A stretch of DNA of 64,000 nucleotides from Brachionus rotundiformis (taxonomy: Eukaryota > Rotifera > Eurotatoria > Ploima > Brachionidae): NCBI GenBank assembly GCA_016802295.1, contig JAESIW010000090.1, forward strand, positions 62,001 to 126,000, written 5' to 3'. This document shows positions 1 through 12,155 of the stretch, one piece after another. How positions within the stretch are numbered: position 1 is the stretch's first letter; each line of letters starts with the position of its first letter. Made by a program: the position numbers and the translations under genes. Below the pieces are notes generated by a model that was not told the DNA's origin, did not search any database, and saw only the letters and a program-made list of their open reading frames with translations.

Positions 1-3000
1 CATGTAATACTGTGTGTCTGTATTGAAATCGGTGTCCAAAGCCGAATAGTTGTGAAACTCGGGCGTCAAGTATTGGTTCTCGTCATAGTTGGCCGTGCGT
101 CTAGCACTTGACTTGAACGTGCTCAGCTCTTGGGCAACATTGGCAGCTGGAGGTGGTGGTGGTGGCGGTGCTTTTGGTATTGAGGAACTGATCAAAATCA
201 CTGGTGAAATGTAGCTACTTTGTGTTGGATTATTTGAGTTGACAGTACTTGACGACATGAGCGACGATGTTCGCTTCATGTACGGCAATGATGAAAGCAT
301 GCGTATGTTGTGCTTTGGCAAAGTGACCAGAGTATTGTTTAGCGCAATAATGTGGTGCTGATTCTGTTGCTGCTGCTGCTGTTGTTGTTGTTGTTGCTGT
401 TTGAGTGATTGATTTTGACTGATTCGATTCAGAGGCTCTCTTTCGTCCAAATTGTGCTTATTCTTGACCGATGACGAGTACTGTGGACTAATCAAGTAAT
501 TGGTAGTTTGTTTTCTAGAGTTTTGGTCTGAAGTGTAGCTTGACGCCGACGAGGAGCATGGATAGGGGCACGAGCACAACGAATACAAACAGTAGTCTAA
601 AAAACGCTTCTTTGGCGCTCTGCTACGGGCCGATTTTTTGCCCGAGGCACAGTGAGATGAGTTGGATGCATGGGTCGAAAAGCGTCTTTCCTGACTGAAC
701 AGACCGGTCAAAATACGAGTTTTTTGTCTGCGTATTAGCTTTAGGAGTTCGTCGCGGACGCTTTTGGACACCAGACAATTGAAAATGAAGATAATGGTGC
801 CTTGGGATGTGTTGATTATGGTGAACAGATAGGAGAAGATCAATGTGGCCTCGTTGTCAATTATGAAATAGCCTAGGATCCATGGCAAACCAAGAAGTGT
901 CGATATCAAACACCAGAAGCTTAGCAGTGACCTTTAATTATTTAAATTTAAAAATTATCTATTTATAAATTAAACAATTTAAAATAAAAAATATAATTTT
1001 GCACTTTTATATTATCTATTTGTTTTTTTTAATTTCATTTGGTTTTGCTAATTAATTTTATAGAAATTTAAAGCTTAAATTACTTGTAGAATTTATCTTG
1101 TTTTTTGTTCGAGTTCAGTCTTGATTGCTTAAGACCCATTGAGCTCTTCATTGAATAGAAAACCACTGCTATGATGCAAAAATTTGCCAAGAGAATACAA
1201 CTTATTGGCACAATGAATGTGAGATTAAAATTTTTATAACTAGATATCCAGCAGCTGTTAAAAAAAAACAAATTATCAATATTTAAGAATAAATATTTAA
1301 TCTAAAATGACTCACTGGTCTTGAGTTCCATAGCCATTCGAGTCCAAGTAAAAAACGTCAATTGTTTTGCTAAATGAGACTATCAAAAGTGGTATTCCGT
1401 AGGCAATGAGGCAAAATTTTCTTATTGGAGAATTTTCCAGTATAAATATTCGTACCAACATCAGGTACAATTGAACACCTTCAAGTAGCATCCAAAAAAA
1501 TGAACACAAAAACATGTAATGAGACAAGAGAGCAATTAGAGAGCACAAGTTGCCAAAAGCCAATTGCTGGCTCAGAATGCCTGTCAGAAACAAAAGCAAA
1601 GATGACAATAAGCTAATGCATAAATGAGTGGTAATCACTGTCAAGTCTTTGGTAGACGAGCTGTCCCTGTTTCGTCTAATTATCTTAATGTACTTAAATG
1701 CCAAAAGAGTGCAGATTATGCAAACGCATGAGATTATTGATAAAACTATGGTCAGTATGCTTAATATGAGTTTGTGATGACCAGCTTGATCTTTTTGTAT
1801 GTCATAAATGTCCATTAAAATGGTAAAGTGAGTTAAGTGATTGCATCTGCACATTGAGTGTGTTTGGTTGCTTGATTCCAGTTCACAGCCATCCGTGGCC
1901 CACTCTCCTTCATATTCCCTTGATTAATTAATCAAATTAATTATTCTATTTTTTAAAGGATAATTTTTTTTTTCAATTTAATTATTAAACAAATTTAAAT
2001 TAAATTAAATATTTTGCCATTCTTACATGGTATCATATTTCCAATAAGAGCACAAAGGTTTGAACACATATTTATCATCATAACTTTGTCTATTTAAATG
2101 CTTGAATAAAAGCCGAACAGGTCGGTACTTGAGACTTTGCAAAATTTTGGCATCATTTACTTTAAATGATATGATATTTGCATTTATCATAAATCTTTTA
2201 TTTTTTGATCTGTGATTTAAAACTTGGACCGAAAACAGCTCATTGATATTCTTGTAAATTACAAAGAGAAATTTTTGGTATTCGTTTGGCTCATCGATGG
2301 ACAAAAAGACCCTATCGTCGGTCTTGGCTTGTAAATATCTATTTGTTGGAAATTCAAGCTCCTTGATTAGGCCTCTATTGGTCACCACTTGGGCAACCAT
2401 GCTATCACTTGCTACTCCGATGCCCTCTTCCTCAAACAAAACATTATCGACCAAATCGACAAGCTTAGTTATCGATTTTGACCTATCGCTTTGGTTTAAA
2501 TTCTGCCAATCATCACTCTTAACTAGCAAATTATCTACAGTCTCTACAATAACTGTAGATAACTTATCCTCGTCTTTTATCGAGTAGTAGTCTGATATAT
2601 TCTTCATAAAATTAACAAATGACATTATCGGCTCCGAGCCCAGGTCCTTATGAGCACTCAGACCATTGCTTAACTTTTTCATCACCTCCACTGGCCTCTT
2701 GTTTGTGATTAACTTAAATTTTGAATTTTTAAATTTTCTAATTAATAAAGACGATAAATATTAAATTTAAATTAAAAAAAAGATAATTTTTTTTAAACAT
2801 CTAAGAAATTGGTCACAAAAATTGACCAGAACAAGAAAAAAAAATTACTTCTTGATTAAGAGAATTAAGCCATTCGGATTTGAATAACTTAAGTCGACAA
2901 GTGGAATTGACCTTGTACAAATTGCCGTCCACTTCGCATTTGTACAAATGTGAGCCATGTACCAATTTCTGGTCTTTATCTGAGAAATAATCACTTTGAA

Positions 3001-4678
3001 AGCTACATGGAAACGAAATAAGCTTTCCCACTTCGACTTTAATCTCATATAGGTTATTTTCGTATTCGAATTTTGACCAGCATTTGGTAATCTGGCGGTC
3101 ATCAAGCATCTGTGCGGTTTCAATGACAGCATCAGTAGAAGTGGTAATAGTAGTTGTAGTAGTAGTACTAGTAGTAGTAGGAGTGGGAGTACTTGTTGTT
3201 TTTTTCATTGAAGTGGTAGTAGTATAAATAGAAGTGGTCATGGTAGTTGTGGTAATGGGTGCATTGGTAACTACAGGTTTGAATAAAGACTTGCCTAATT
3301 TATAAAAATTAAAATTTATTAATAATAAACTATTAAAGCTTGGCATAATAAAGCAGGGTTAAAAAAAGAGCGTTTACTTTTAAAACAGCTATGTATAACT
3401 TCTAATACGTGCACCGAATTGGGACATGGTACACCAAATGTTGAACTATTGGCATATAGAACACATGATTCTTTTTCATCGCATCTAATTAAAGCGGTTA
3501 CAATGGGTTAATTATTTATTATTTAATTTTTTTTTTTTAATTATCTTTTTTTTTACTTTTTTGAGCGGTTTTTAACGAGAACCCGTCATAGAAGAGAGAC
3601 AGAGATATAGAGATAATCATGCATGTAAGCATTAGTGTAACTAGGGTTAAGCAAATTAAATTTAATTAAAATAACCTTTGCTTAGATAAACGCATTTATA
3701 GTTGACCTCGAGGACTTTATCAATGCCAGGACAAGGATCTACCTGGAACAGACTAGTTCTGATCCTATGGTTGCAGCTTTGTCTATTCTCGCATCTAAAT
3801 AAGTCCGAGTTCTCTTCAATTTTGGCTCACTTTTTAATTTTAATTTAATTATCTGGCACTTACAGTTTTTGGATAATTTGCATTGAATCGTTTGCCACAC
3901 ATCCTTTGTTAAACTTGAGATGGTTCTTGTTGCATGGTGTTATGCTGTAGCGTCCATAGTAGGCCCGCTCAATTTTTATCACTTGGCCAGGTCGGCAATT
4001 AAGCACCAATTTATCATTTTCGCACACCATACGATTGAATACCTCATCTTAAATAAACAATTTTTTATTAAATTTTATTTTTAATTATTAAAAATTTTGA
4101 ATTAAATAAAACAAAGTTCGCCATTTATTTATTTTATTTTATTTTATTTTTTGTGTTTCTTTCTCTTTTTCCAAACAATTCCCAAAGAAAAGATTGGAAA
4201 ATATTCAAATTAAATTAAATTAAATTATGATCAATTAGAATTCTAGATCAATTGTTAAAAGAAGAATGTGTTTATGTGCGTTGATTTAATCTTTTATTTT
4301 ATTTGATTTTCTATTATTTATTTAAATCAATTAATAAATTAATTGAAAATCTTTGTTTATGAATATTTAATAGATTGGCCTATATCTTTTATTTATCTAA
4401 AACAAAACAGGTCTGGAGGTGAAAAACACGATGGCTCATAGTCCAAAAGAGTGTAATTTTTCACATTTTACCAATGGACACCTTAGGTTGGAAAAATTTA
4501 AACAAAAATGGTTCAAGGCATTTAAAAAGCATTCGATTGATTAGTTTTTAATTTGATTAAAACAAAGAAGTAAACATGGAGAGCACTTACTGTTGTCAGC
4601 GTGTGAGTCAGCGCTGATGGTTGACCAGAAGATGATGGCTAGCCACATGTACTGGCATGCGAGTAGATAACATTTCAT
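1..4678 (-). CDS. Latrophilin-like adhesion GPCR (3' end outside window)
   Basis: Ten exons read leftward: 4678-4591, 4047-3864, 3794-3676, 3640-3557, 3484-3378, 3294-2849, 2697-2027, 1918-1316, 1254-1084, 931-1 (continues off the edge). The first exon encodes a signal peptide (MKCYLLACQYMWLAII). Exons 2-3 form a galactose-binding (RBL/SUEL) lectin domain with YYGR and DPCP motifs; exons 4-5 look like a second, poorer lectin domain. Exon 6 carries a Thr/Ser-rich stalk and a Cys-rich hormone-receptor-like stretch. Exon 7 is a GAIN region, and exon 8 has the GPS autoproteolysis motif CRCNHLTHF with the HL/T cleavage site intact, followed by seven transmembrane helices through exon 10. The cytoplasmic tail holds polyproline and polyglutamine runs. 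No olfactomedin domain is seen, as in invertebrate Cirl/latrophilin proteins. All junctions agree in phase except exon 4 to 5. Latrophilins are cell-surface adhesion receptors; the family call is firm, the exact orthologue less so. Confidence 0.88.
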
Positions 4679-5715
4679 TTTGTTACTAATTCAAAACAAA
4701 TGTATTCAATTAATTAAAGTTATATTTCATCTAGACAAAAATAAAATAAAAATTTAAATTCATAATTTAAAATTCTTATCTTGAGGTAAATAAAGAGAGA
4801 AATGCTGAGGACGCCGCGGCGATTATTAATTAGCATTATTTGTTCTTAATCCAAAATAACAATACAACAACAATAACAACAATCAAAAAATTGAAAAAAA
4901 AAAAAATAATAATAATAATAAAAATAAAAATTTTTTATTTTAAATCAAAAATCAATTTTAAAAAACAAACAATTTAAATATTTGCCAAAATTGAATATTA
5001 TAAAATGATAATTTTTATTTGATTTTTTGTTTTTTGTTCACCTAAATTAGCGCTTGAGTGATCATTGATCATTTATGTTTTGTATTTGTATCTGTGTGTA
5101 TGTGTAGAGAAATGGATAAATGGATGGGTGGATGGAGAGCGGCACATTTCGGAATGGAGCATTTGTTTTAAAATGGGCAAACTAGATGGCTAGAGATAAT
5201 AAATTAAAAATCACTAATCGATTTATATATAGATAGATTTAGAGATAGATAGAAAGATAGATAGGGATGCACCGAAACTTAGAAAATAGAGGGCACAAAC
5301 ACTTGAAAATTTCAATTATCTTTGAATATTTATTTTTGTAAATTAACTTTGAAAATAAAAGCTCTCTTTTGTGTTCTATTTGTGGTGTTTTTATCTTTTA
5401 TTTATTTATATTTTTAGATAAAAATGACTGTTTGAAGAGGTGAACAGATCGACGGGGGAGCCGTCGGACCTGGCTAGTTGCATAAGCGACTTAATCTAAT
5501 AGCTCAACTTAATCCAATTAGATTGACCTGGTAATAAACAAGAGGAAAAATTTAAATCTAAACGGATTAACCTTTAGTGGATTGTAAATCATTGGTATTG
5601 CGCTGGACCGGCAATGTTCTGGCACGCTCTCTTATCTCTTGGCTTAAGTTGAACAATTGATGCCTAAGTCTCATTTGTTGTAATTGTTTCAAATTTTTCC
5701 AACTAATTAAACTTG

Positions 5716-5783
5716 GTTGCTCACTGCTGCTTACGTAATTAGCTTAATTGCCGTTTTGATTTGATACAACAGCAGTGAGCAAC
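5716..5783. repeat. Perfect 14-bp inverted repeat with 40-base spacer
   Basis: The left arm GTTGCTCACTGCTG (5716-5729) is matched exactly by its complement at 5770-5783. Outside a 2-base bulge the pairing continues for five more bases (AAACT/AGTTT), and the spacer contains a small nested pairing. It could be a hairpin RNA or the end of a degraded element. The arms are unevenly spaced for an ordinary microRNA precursor. Confidence 0.6.
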
Positions 5784-8700
5784 AGTTTCTTCTCTCTTTT
5801 TCTTATTTTTTTTTTTGCCAAGGCGTACATTTCAAAAAGATATTATCTTTTAATTCAAATTCTCTCAAGTCAAATAAGTTAAATTTATATCTATTTAGAA
5901 TTTGTTTTTTATTACACAATCCAAATAAAGATAAACTAATTATTTTATAAATATATGCGATTACTAGAGCTTAAATCCGTTTGCCGAACTATTCCATGTG
6001 AAAATGTGAATTATATCAATTTATTAAATTATTAAATAAATTAGCCTCTATTTTTTAATTAAATAAAAATTTTATTGTTCAAAAGTGTAAAATTAAAATT
6101 TCGTTTTGTCACCCTGATTAAATTTTAATATCGTTACTTAAAATAATTAAACAAAAATTGTATTTTATATTAATTTATTTTATTAACTGGTCACATCAAT
6201 TAGTTTTTATTATTAATTACAAGTGATGCAAAGGCTCATAAGCTTGATTAATGAAATAATCCCTGAGGCATCGGATACATGACAGAAAAAAATTCCCGCC
6301 AAATCACATTTATTTGATGTAACAGGACACACTTGTTTCCATATGACCATTTTTTTGTCTTAATTTTAAAATTTTAAAAATTCATTCATTCTTATGTCTT
6401 AAAGATAAAATCAAATTAAAAAAAAGATATATATTTTTATATATATATGTATATGTATATAAACAATTTTTTCTTAGCCTTGTTTAAACAAAAGATTTAG
6501 TTAATTAAATTATTTGAAAAGCGACATTGAACTAACTGAAGCCTAATTAGATCTTAAAGGTCTTGTAATCGATAAATCAATATCGGATCAAAATCTAGTC
6601 TAATTACTCGAGCGTTAACTTGAAATTAATCTCTTTTCTTTTTCTCTATTGTTTTTATTATTATTTTATATTTTATATTTTGTTTGTATTTGTTTGCTGT
6701 AAACTTAATACCGCTCTAAATTACAAACACATTGTGCTGAAAATCGAATGATTAATGCTCATTTAATGACCTGGAGTTCTTCCGCCAGAATTTGTGCAAA
6801 TTCTCTCAGCCACTATGAAAGATAAGCCACACAAGTTTCCAATCTAATAATTTAATATATTCTAGTCTTTATTTGCTGAGAAATCTTTGGAAAAAAAATC
6901 TGTTTAAAAAACAAATCTAAATTGGCCTAAATATTGGGGCTTGCGCGGCACACAAGACCATGGTTACACTAAGCGACAATCATTAATTAAAGAAACAATT
7001 AGGTACGCAGTGTTTTGTCATCCAACCGAGCCAAATTACTACTACGCTTTAGAATTTAATAAGAATTTTTAATAAAAGATACGCATAGATTAATTAAAGT
7101 TTGTATGAGCTCCAGAAGCCTTCAAGTTAATTAATGAGAAATTCTAAACATTTGAAAGCACATTTAATTGCATAATTGAATTTGTTTGACCCAAATAGAT
7201 CTTAAATGAGACTTTTCGGCTTACGAAATCTCTCAAGTGTTTGTTAGCTTTTTAAAATAAAAATTTTATTTATTTTTTTTTATCATAAATTAGTCACATA
7301 GCAATGCTTTTGGAAAATATCGAGTCTACGCCAAATTAAACTTGAGAAAGTCGATAAATTTATTAGACATACTTGCCAAACACACACTCACACATATTCA
7401 ACTTAAATCCTTTTTGCCAAATTAAACCAAAATAATATTACACAGATTTGTTATCTTTAAAACAATAATAAACTCTTTGGAAAAATTCTTTCTTACTTTT
7501 ATCATTAATCTATGCTAATTAGAAATAATATAATAAAATAAACTTATTACTAACAGCAACTTTATCAGTTAAATTTAAAATAAAAAATAAATATCATCTA
7601 AAACTATCTGTTTTATTTATTTTATTTTATTTTAATTTAGAGTAAAAACAAAAAAAAATTTTATTTCCAATCTTCCTATTAATAAACCAAGATTTAGTCT
7701 AATCTGAACTACGAGAGACTATGGACAAATTCTTATACAAATAATAATTAATCTAAAATTGTAAATTAGATAATTTTCATTCTTTTTTATACCTCAATAA
7801 ATAAAAACAAAACACTGAAAAAATTTTATTATTTTATTCAAAATTTATCGTAATCTTGTTAATATTAATTTTAAAGTTAGTCAATATTTTATATAACAAA
7901 ATTGGTATGATTGTGACAGTTTAGTTAATAAATCATGTAATGCTCAGGAGAGGTAACATCTTAGGTGAATTTTGCTAAATTTTATTCCTAATTGTGTGTA
8001 TGTGAAATTGATAATTATTGTTTTAATATTTTAAATTATCTTCGGAAAAAAAAATTTGCTCTTAAAAACTTATCTCACTTTTAAATCTTGACATTGAAAT
8101 TAATATTTTTTAAAAGCAAAAACTCGAAATAGATAACATCAATATTTTATTTATGTGACCAAATTAGCTCAAAAGTATGTCGGACCAGGTTTTAATTCCA
8201 ACTTGGTCAAAAAAAATCAAAAAAAGATAAAAATGGACCAATCCCCTATTCAAATGACAAAATAAACTTGACATTTTTACAATTATTAACTGATCTTATA
8301 GAAAAACACTATCTTTTAGATTGGAACCAGCTCTAGACCGATTGACCAGGACTAGGTCAAACCAGACTTGATATAAGCGTTATCTCAATTGTAATCAAGC
8401 CGATTTATCTTGTTTGTGCATTATTTTCAGTCAACTTAAACTAAATTTCTATTCACAAAGTGAAATTAAGAAAGTCGACTTATCTGGACAAACAAACTCA
8501 AAATTCCTTAAGTCAATAGAAATAAAATTTGATAAAGTCAATCAAATAGAATGAATGTAAATTGAGACGAATTAAAATCAAATGTTTATAAATTAAGAAC
8601 ATGCAAATATTTCAACCTTATATTTATTGATTGATATTGCCAAGTCAATCTAACAAGTTCTCAAATTGAGAGCAATTTTGTTTGCGCGTCCAGCTTAATT

Positions 8701-8810
8701 AACAATTGAGAAAAAAATTGAGAAAATAAGAAAGAAAAAATGACATTTTTATTTAACAATTAGATACTGAAATTAAACACACTGGTCAGTGTAATTAATA
8801 AGAGAACCCT

Positions 8811-8812
<2 letters not shown>

Positions 8813-8839
<27 letters not shown>
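8813..8839. repeat. (TG)n microsatellite
   Basis: An uninterrupted run of TG dinucleotides in the intergenic desert. Related AC runs occur near 18503-18522 and 19615-19630 inside the CLASP gene. Confidence 0.9.
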
Positions 8840-8841
<2 letters not shown>

Positions 8842-11540
8842 CTTTGGCTGCTAACAAAAACACTAATTTGTGTTCTTTAGGTATATCTATGTCTGACTAG
8901 TCGTGCTGTTCTAAGCACTGAGGTAAATTGAAGCTAATTAGTCAAAATCGGCTGATTGAAATGCGCCGATCGGTGCTGAAACAATGTGCTAGAAAAATGT
9001 ATTTTGACATTTAGGTTTATTTGGGTTAATAAATCATTTTCTTCTTTTCGAGAAAGAAAAACAGCATATTTTCTCAGACCTAATTGCTGTTTTTCCGACT
9101 TTAATCAAAAAGCCAATTGCTGCTGCACGAGCCTTAACATTAATCAAGTAGCTAGACTTGAACTTAGCTTACCCAACACCTTAACTAAAATTAATCTTTT
9201 ATGTGAACTTTTAAAATTGTTATCTTATCTTTTTAAATAGTAAATTTGAAAAATATTTCCACAAAGAACCCATAAAGTTCTGTGAAGACTGTTGAAGAAA
9301 AAGGTGATAACATAATGAGCTCAATAGGGATGCTTTTTTATTTTTTATAATTTTTATTTTGACAAATTGGAGCTAATTCATCTGTCAGGCGATCACCAGC
9401 CGTTCTTATCAGCATCTTTAAATTTTAATTTGACATTTTTTAATTAAACTAGTCTTTTGTTCAAACTAAAAAGAAAAACTCAATTAATTTTATTTATTGA
9501 TAAGAATAAATTCCCACTATTTTTTATCAAAACTTTAATTGAATTATACAAGTTTTTGTGTTTTAAAATGACAGCTCTTAAGAAAAACTACAAATGTTAA
9601 CTTAATTCTGCACACATTTAAAAAAAATCATTCCAAAAAAAAAATGTTGACTATTAATTTAATTTAATTAATATAATAATTATCTAATTAAATGTGTCTT
9701 GAATTTTTGAAAAAATTAGATTTATGATTAAAATAAAAGCACAAAAAATAATGTGTCTAATTAAACAAGTCTCCGATAAAACTGTTTTTTGTCTATTTAA
9801 TTCAAAACTAGTTAAAATTAAAGTTTATCAATTTAGTTAACCATGTCGCGTTTGTACACAACTATTTGACATTTAGAAAAGATATATTTTTTTATACTTT
9901 ATAAAAGAATATATTTATTGCTTGTTAGATATATGTGTATTGAAAAAACACTATTTAGAAAGTATGGTCATGCATATCAAGCAGTTTTAGTAGGGGTTTT
10001 ATTGAATAATTTTCAATTACTTAGATATGAATTATTTGATAACTATTCAAATAAAGACTTTTCAGCGAGAGCTTACTAATCATACTGAACATATAAATAA
10101 AATATACAAGTCTTTCTATTTTGTTAAGATTGATTTCTTGACTAGTGGTTAGCAAAGTCTGACTTGAATGGTAATTTGACTGGATAATTGTATGACTGTG
10201 GCCAATTAGTCTACAAAAACTTGAATAGAAAATTTTTATTTTGAATTTTCTAGGACTTCTTTAACTCAGTGCAAAGCTCATTAAAAAAATTGAAAACAAT
10301 TAAAATTGTATATATAAAAAACTTGAATTTTTTTTAAAAAGTTGATAAAGATTTTGATTAATTTTTTTAAAGTAGTAAAGTATTTAAGGTTAGATTTTAA
10401 ATTAATAGTTTTAAATTTCTTTTTGCTGGCTTATGCAAATATAATCTTTTTTTTTTGTTGGAAAAAAATCCTAATTTTAGACCTATTTAGGAAAATTGTA
10501 AAAATATTATCTTTGTTCGTATCATTAATATTGTTATATAAGTTTATAAATATTTTTTTTATGGATAGCTTTTTTTTTTTCTATTCTTATTCTTATTTTT
10601 ATTTTATGCTTTTACAGCACATTCAATTATTATATAATTATTTTAGGATATCAAAGACAATTGTTGTTTTATTCTATTAAATCGATTTTTCAAAATAATT
10701 CTTTGCAAATTTTTATTTTATTTGAATTATTGACTCAAAAAAACAAATAAAAATAACCAAACTTTTTATTAAAAATATTCGAACTCAATAAAGTTTATGA
10801 TATAACAAAAAATAAATACTATTTGACTTATAATATGGGTTTTCTAAGTAAAAAATTGTTTAAACTAAAAAAAAGTGTACAAATTTATAAATATTATATG
10901 AAAGTGTTTTTTAAATGTCACTGAAATTGAATAAAATTTAATTACTTAGTTTAATATTTTATTAAATTAAACACGAAAAAATATATAAATAATTCGTAAA
11001 CAAATGATGAATTTACTATTTAATATTAAAGCTATAAAGGGTAAATTTAAGCTTTTTGACATTAATTTACTTACTACTAATGTTGATTTATTTGGCAAAA
11101 GTTAGCATTTAAATTTTTTTTATTATTTTTTTAAATTTAACATAATTAGCAAGGGTTTGGACAAGGTAAATTGGGAACTTTCACAATTAAGTCGTCATTA
11201 CAATTCATGTTGACACAATATCACTATGAAGAGAGAAATAAAAACAAATACTAGATGGCATAACTTTTATTAAAAAGTATATCTGGTACATGGAATCAAA
11301 GCTGAATTGGACAACTGGTAGCATAGGAAAAGAATATGATAAACTGTTTTGCATTAATTAATCATTAATTTATATTTTTTAACTTATTGATATTTTAAAT
11401 GATTTCCAGAGATACTGGTACTGATTTTTTCGTCGGTACTGGGATTGGCTCAAGTACTTATTTTGTCTCCTTTTAATAAAAAATAACTTCTTTCACAAAA
11501 AATTGGAGGTAGGATTTTGTTTCAATAAATATATTGTTTC

Positions 11541-11596
11541 TTTACCAAACGTATTCAATCAAAGTACCTATGCCTTAAAGAGGACAACATTAGGCT
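11541..11596. repeat. Dispersed repeat, copy A
   Basis: A stretch of about 55 bases starting TTACCAAACGTATTCAATCA is closely matched in the same orientation by copy B near 46056-46110 (TTACCAAACTTATTCAATCA, then AAAGTA, TAAAGAG and AGGCTA in both). By eye about 80% of positions agree. The family is unknown; it may be the end of a degraded transposon. Confidence 0.55.
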
Positions 11597-12155
11597 AATA
11601 TTTCAACACTTACGACAATCTTTTGGTATTGTCAAAATCACCAATGGCAAAGTTAAATGTAGCTCTGTTCAAAATTATTTTATTTTTGTATATAATTTTT
11701 CGAGTCTGTTCTAAAAAGTAATATTTGTTACAAAATAAAAATTTTAAACTCAAAATTTATTTTAAAAAATTAAATTTTATTGTAAATTTTTGACAAAAAA
11801 AAAATTTTAAAAATGAGTGAAAAAAAAAATGTTCCAAAATGTATTCTTTCGCTTAGTTAAAGTGTCCATCAAATGATTTATTTAAAAAAATAAAAAAATA
11901 AAAATAATAATATAAGTGCAAAATAAGCTTCATAGTCAATAAGAATATAATTAGTCGACTTAAAATTTTATATTTAAACAAGTCGAACAAATAAAATAAA
12001 AAATTCTTAAAAGAAGATAATGAAGAAAAAAAAATGACATTTAAAACACGTTCAATAAAAATCCCCTCAATAATTACAATTTAAATTTAAATATATAATA
12101 TTTTTTTCTGTTGCTGCCTTTATTATCTATCTACCTTTACAATTTTATATTAGTT

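Larger units (their letters stand above)
4679..12155. other. 7.5 kb gene desert upstream of the latrophilin-like gene
   Basis: No convincing coding exon on either strand; the longest open frames are low-complexity AT. It holds a (TG)n microsatellite near 8813-8839, a 14-bp perfect inverted repeat at 5716-5783, and one copy of a repeat (about 11541-11596) also found near 46056. Its position 5' of the receptor gene makes it the likely place for distal regulatory DNA, but no specific site was recognised. Confidence 0.6.

Noticed and set aside
10342..10680. 112-codon hydrophobic frame in the gene desert
   Set aside because: Almost only F, I, L, Y, N and K from AT-rich DNA, no ATG-initiated start, and no homology signal.
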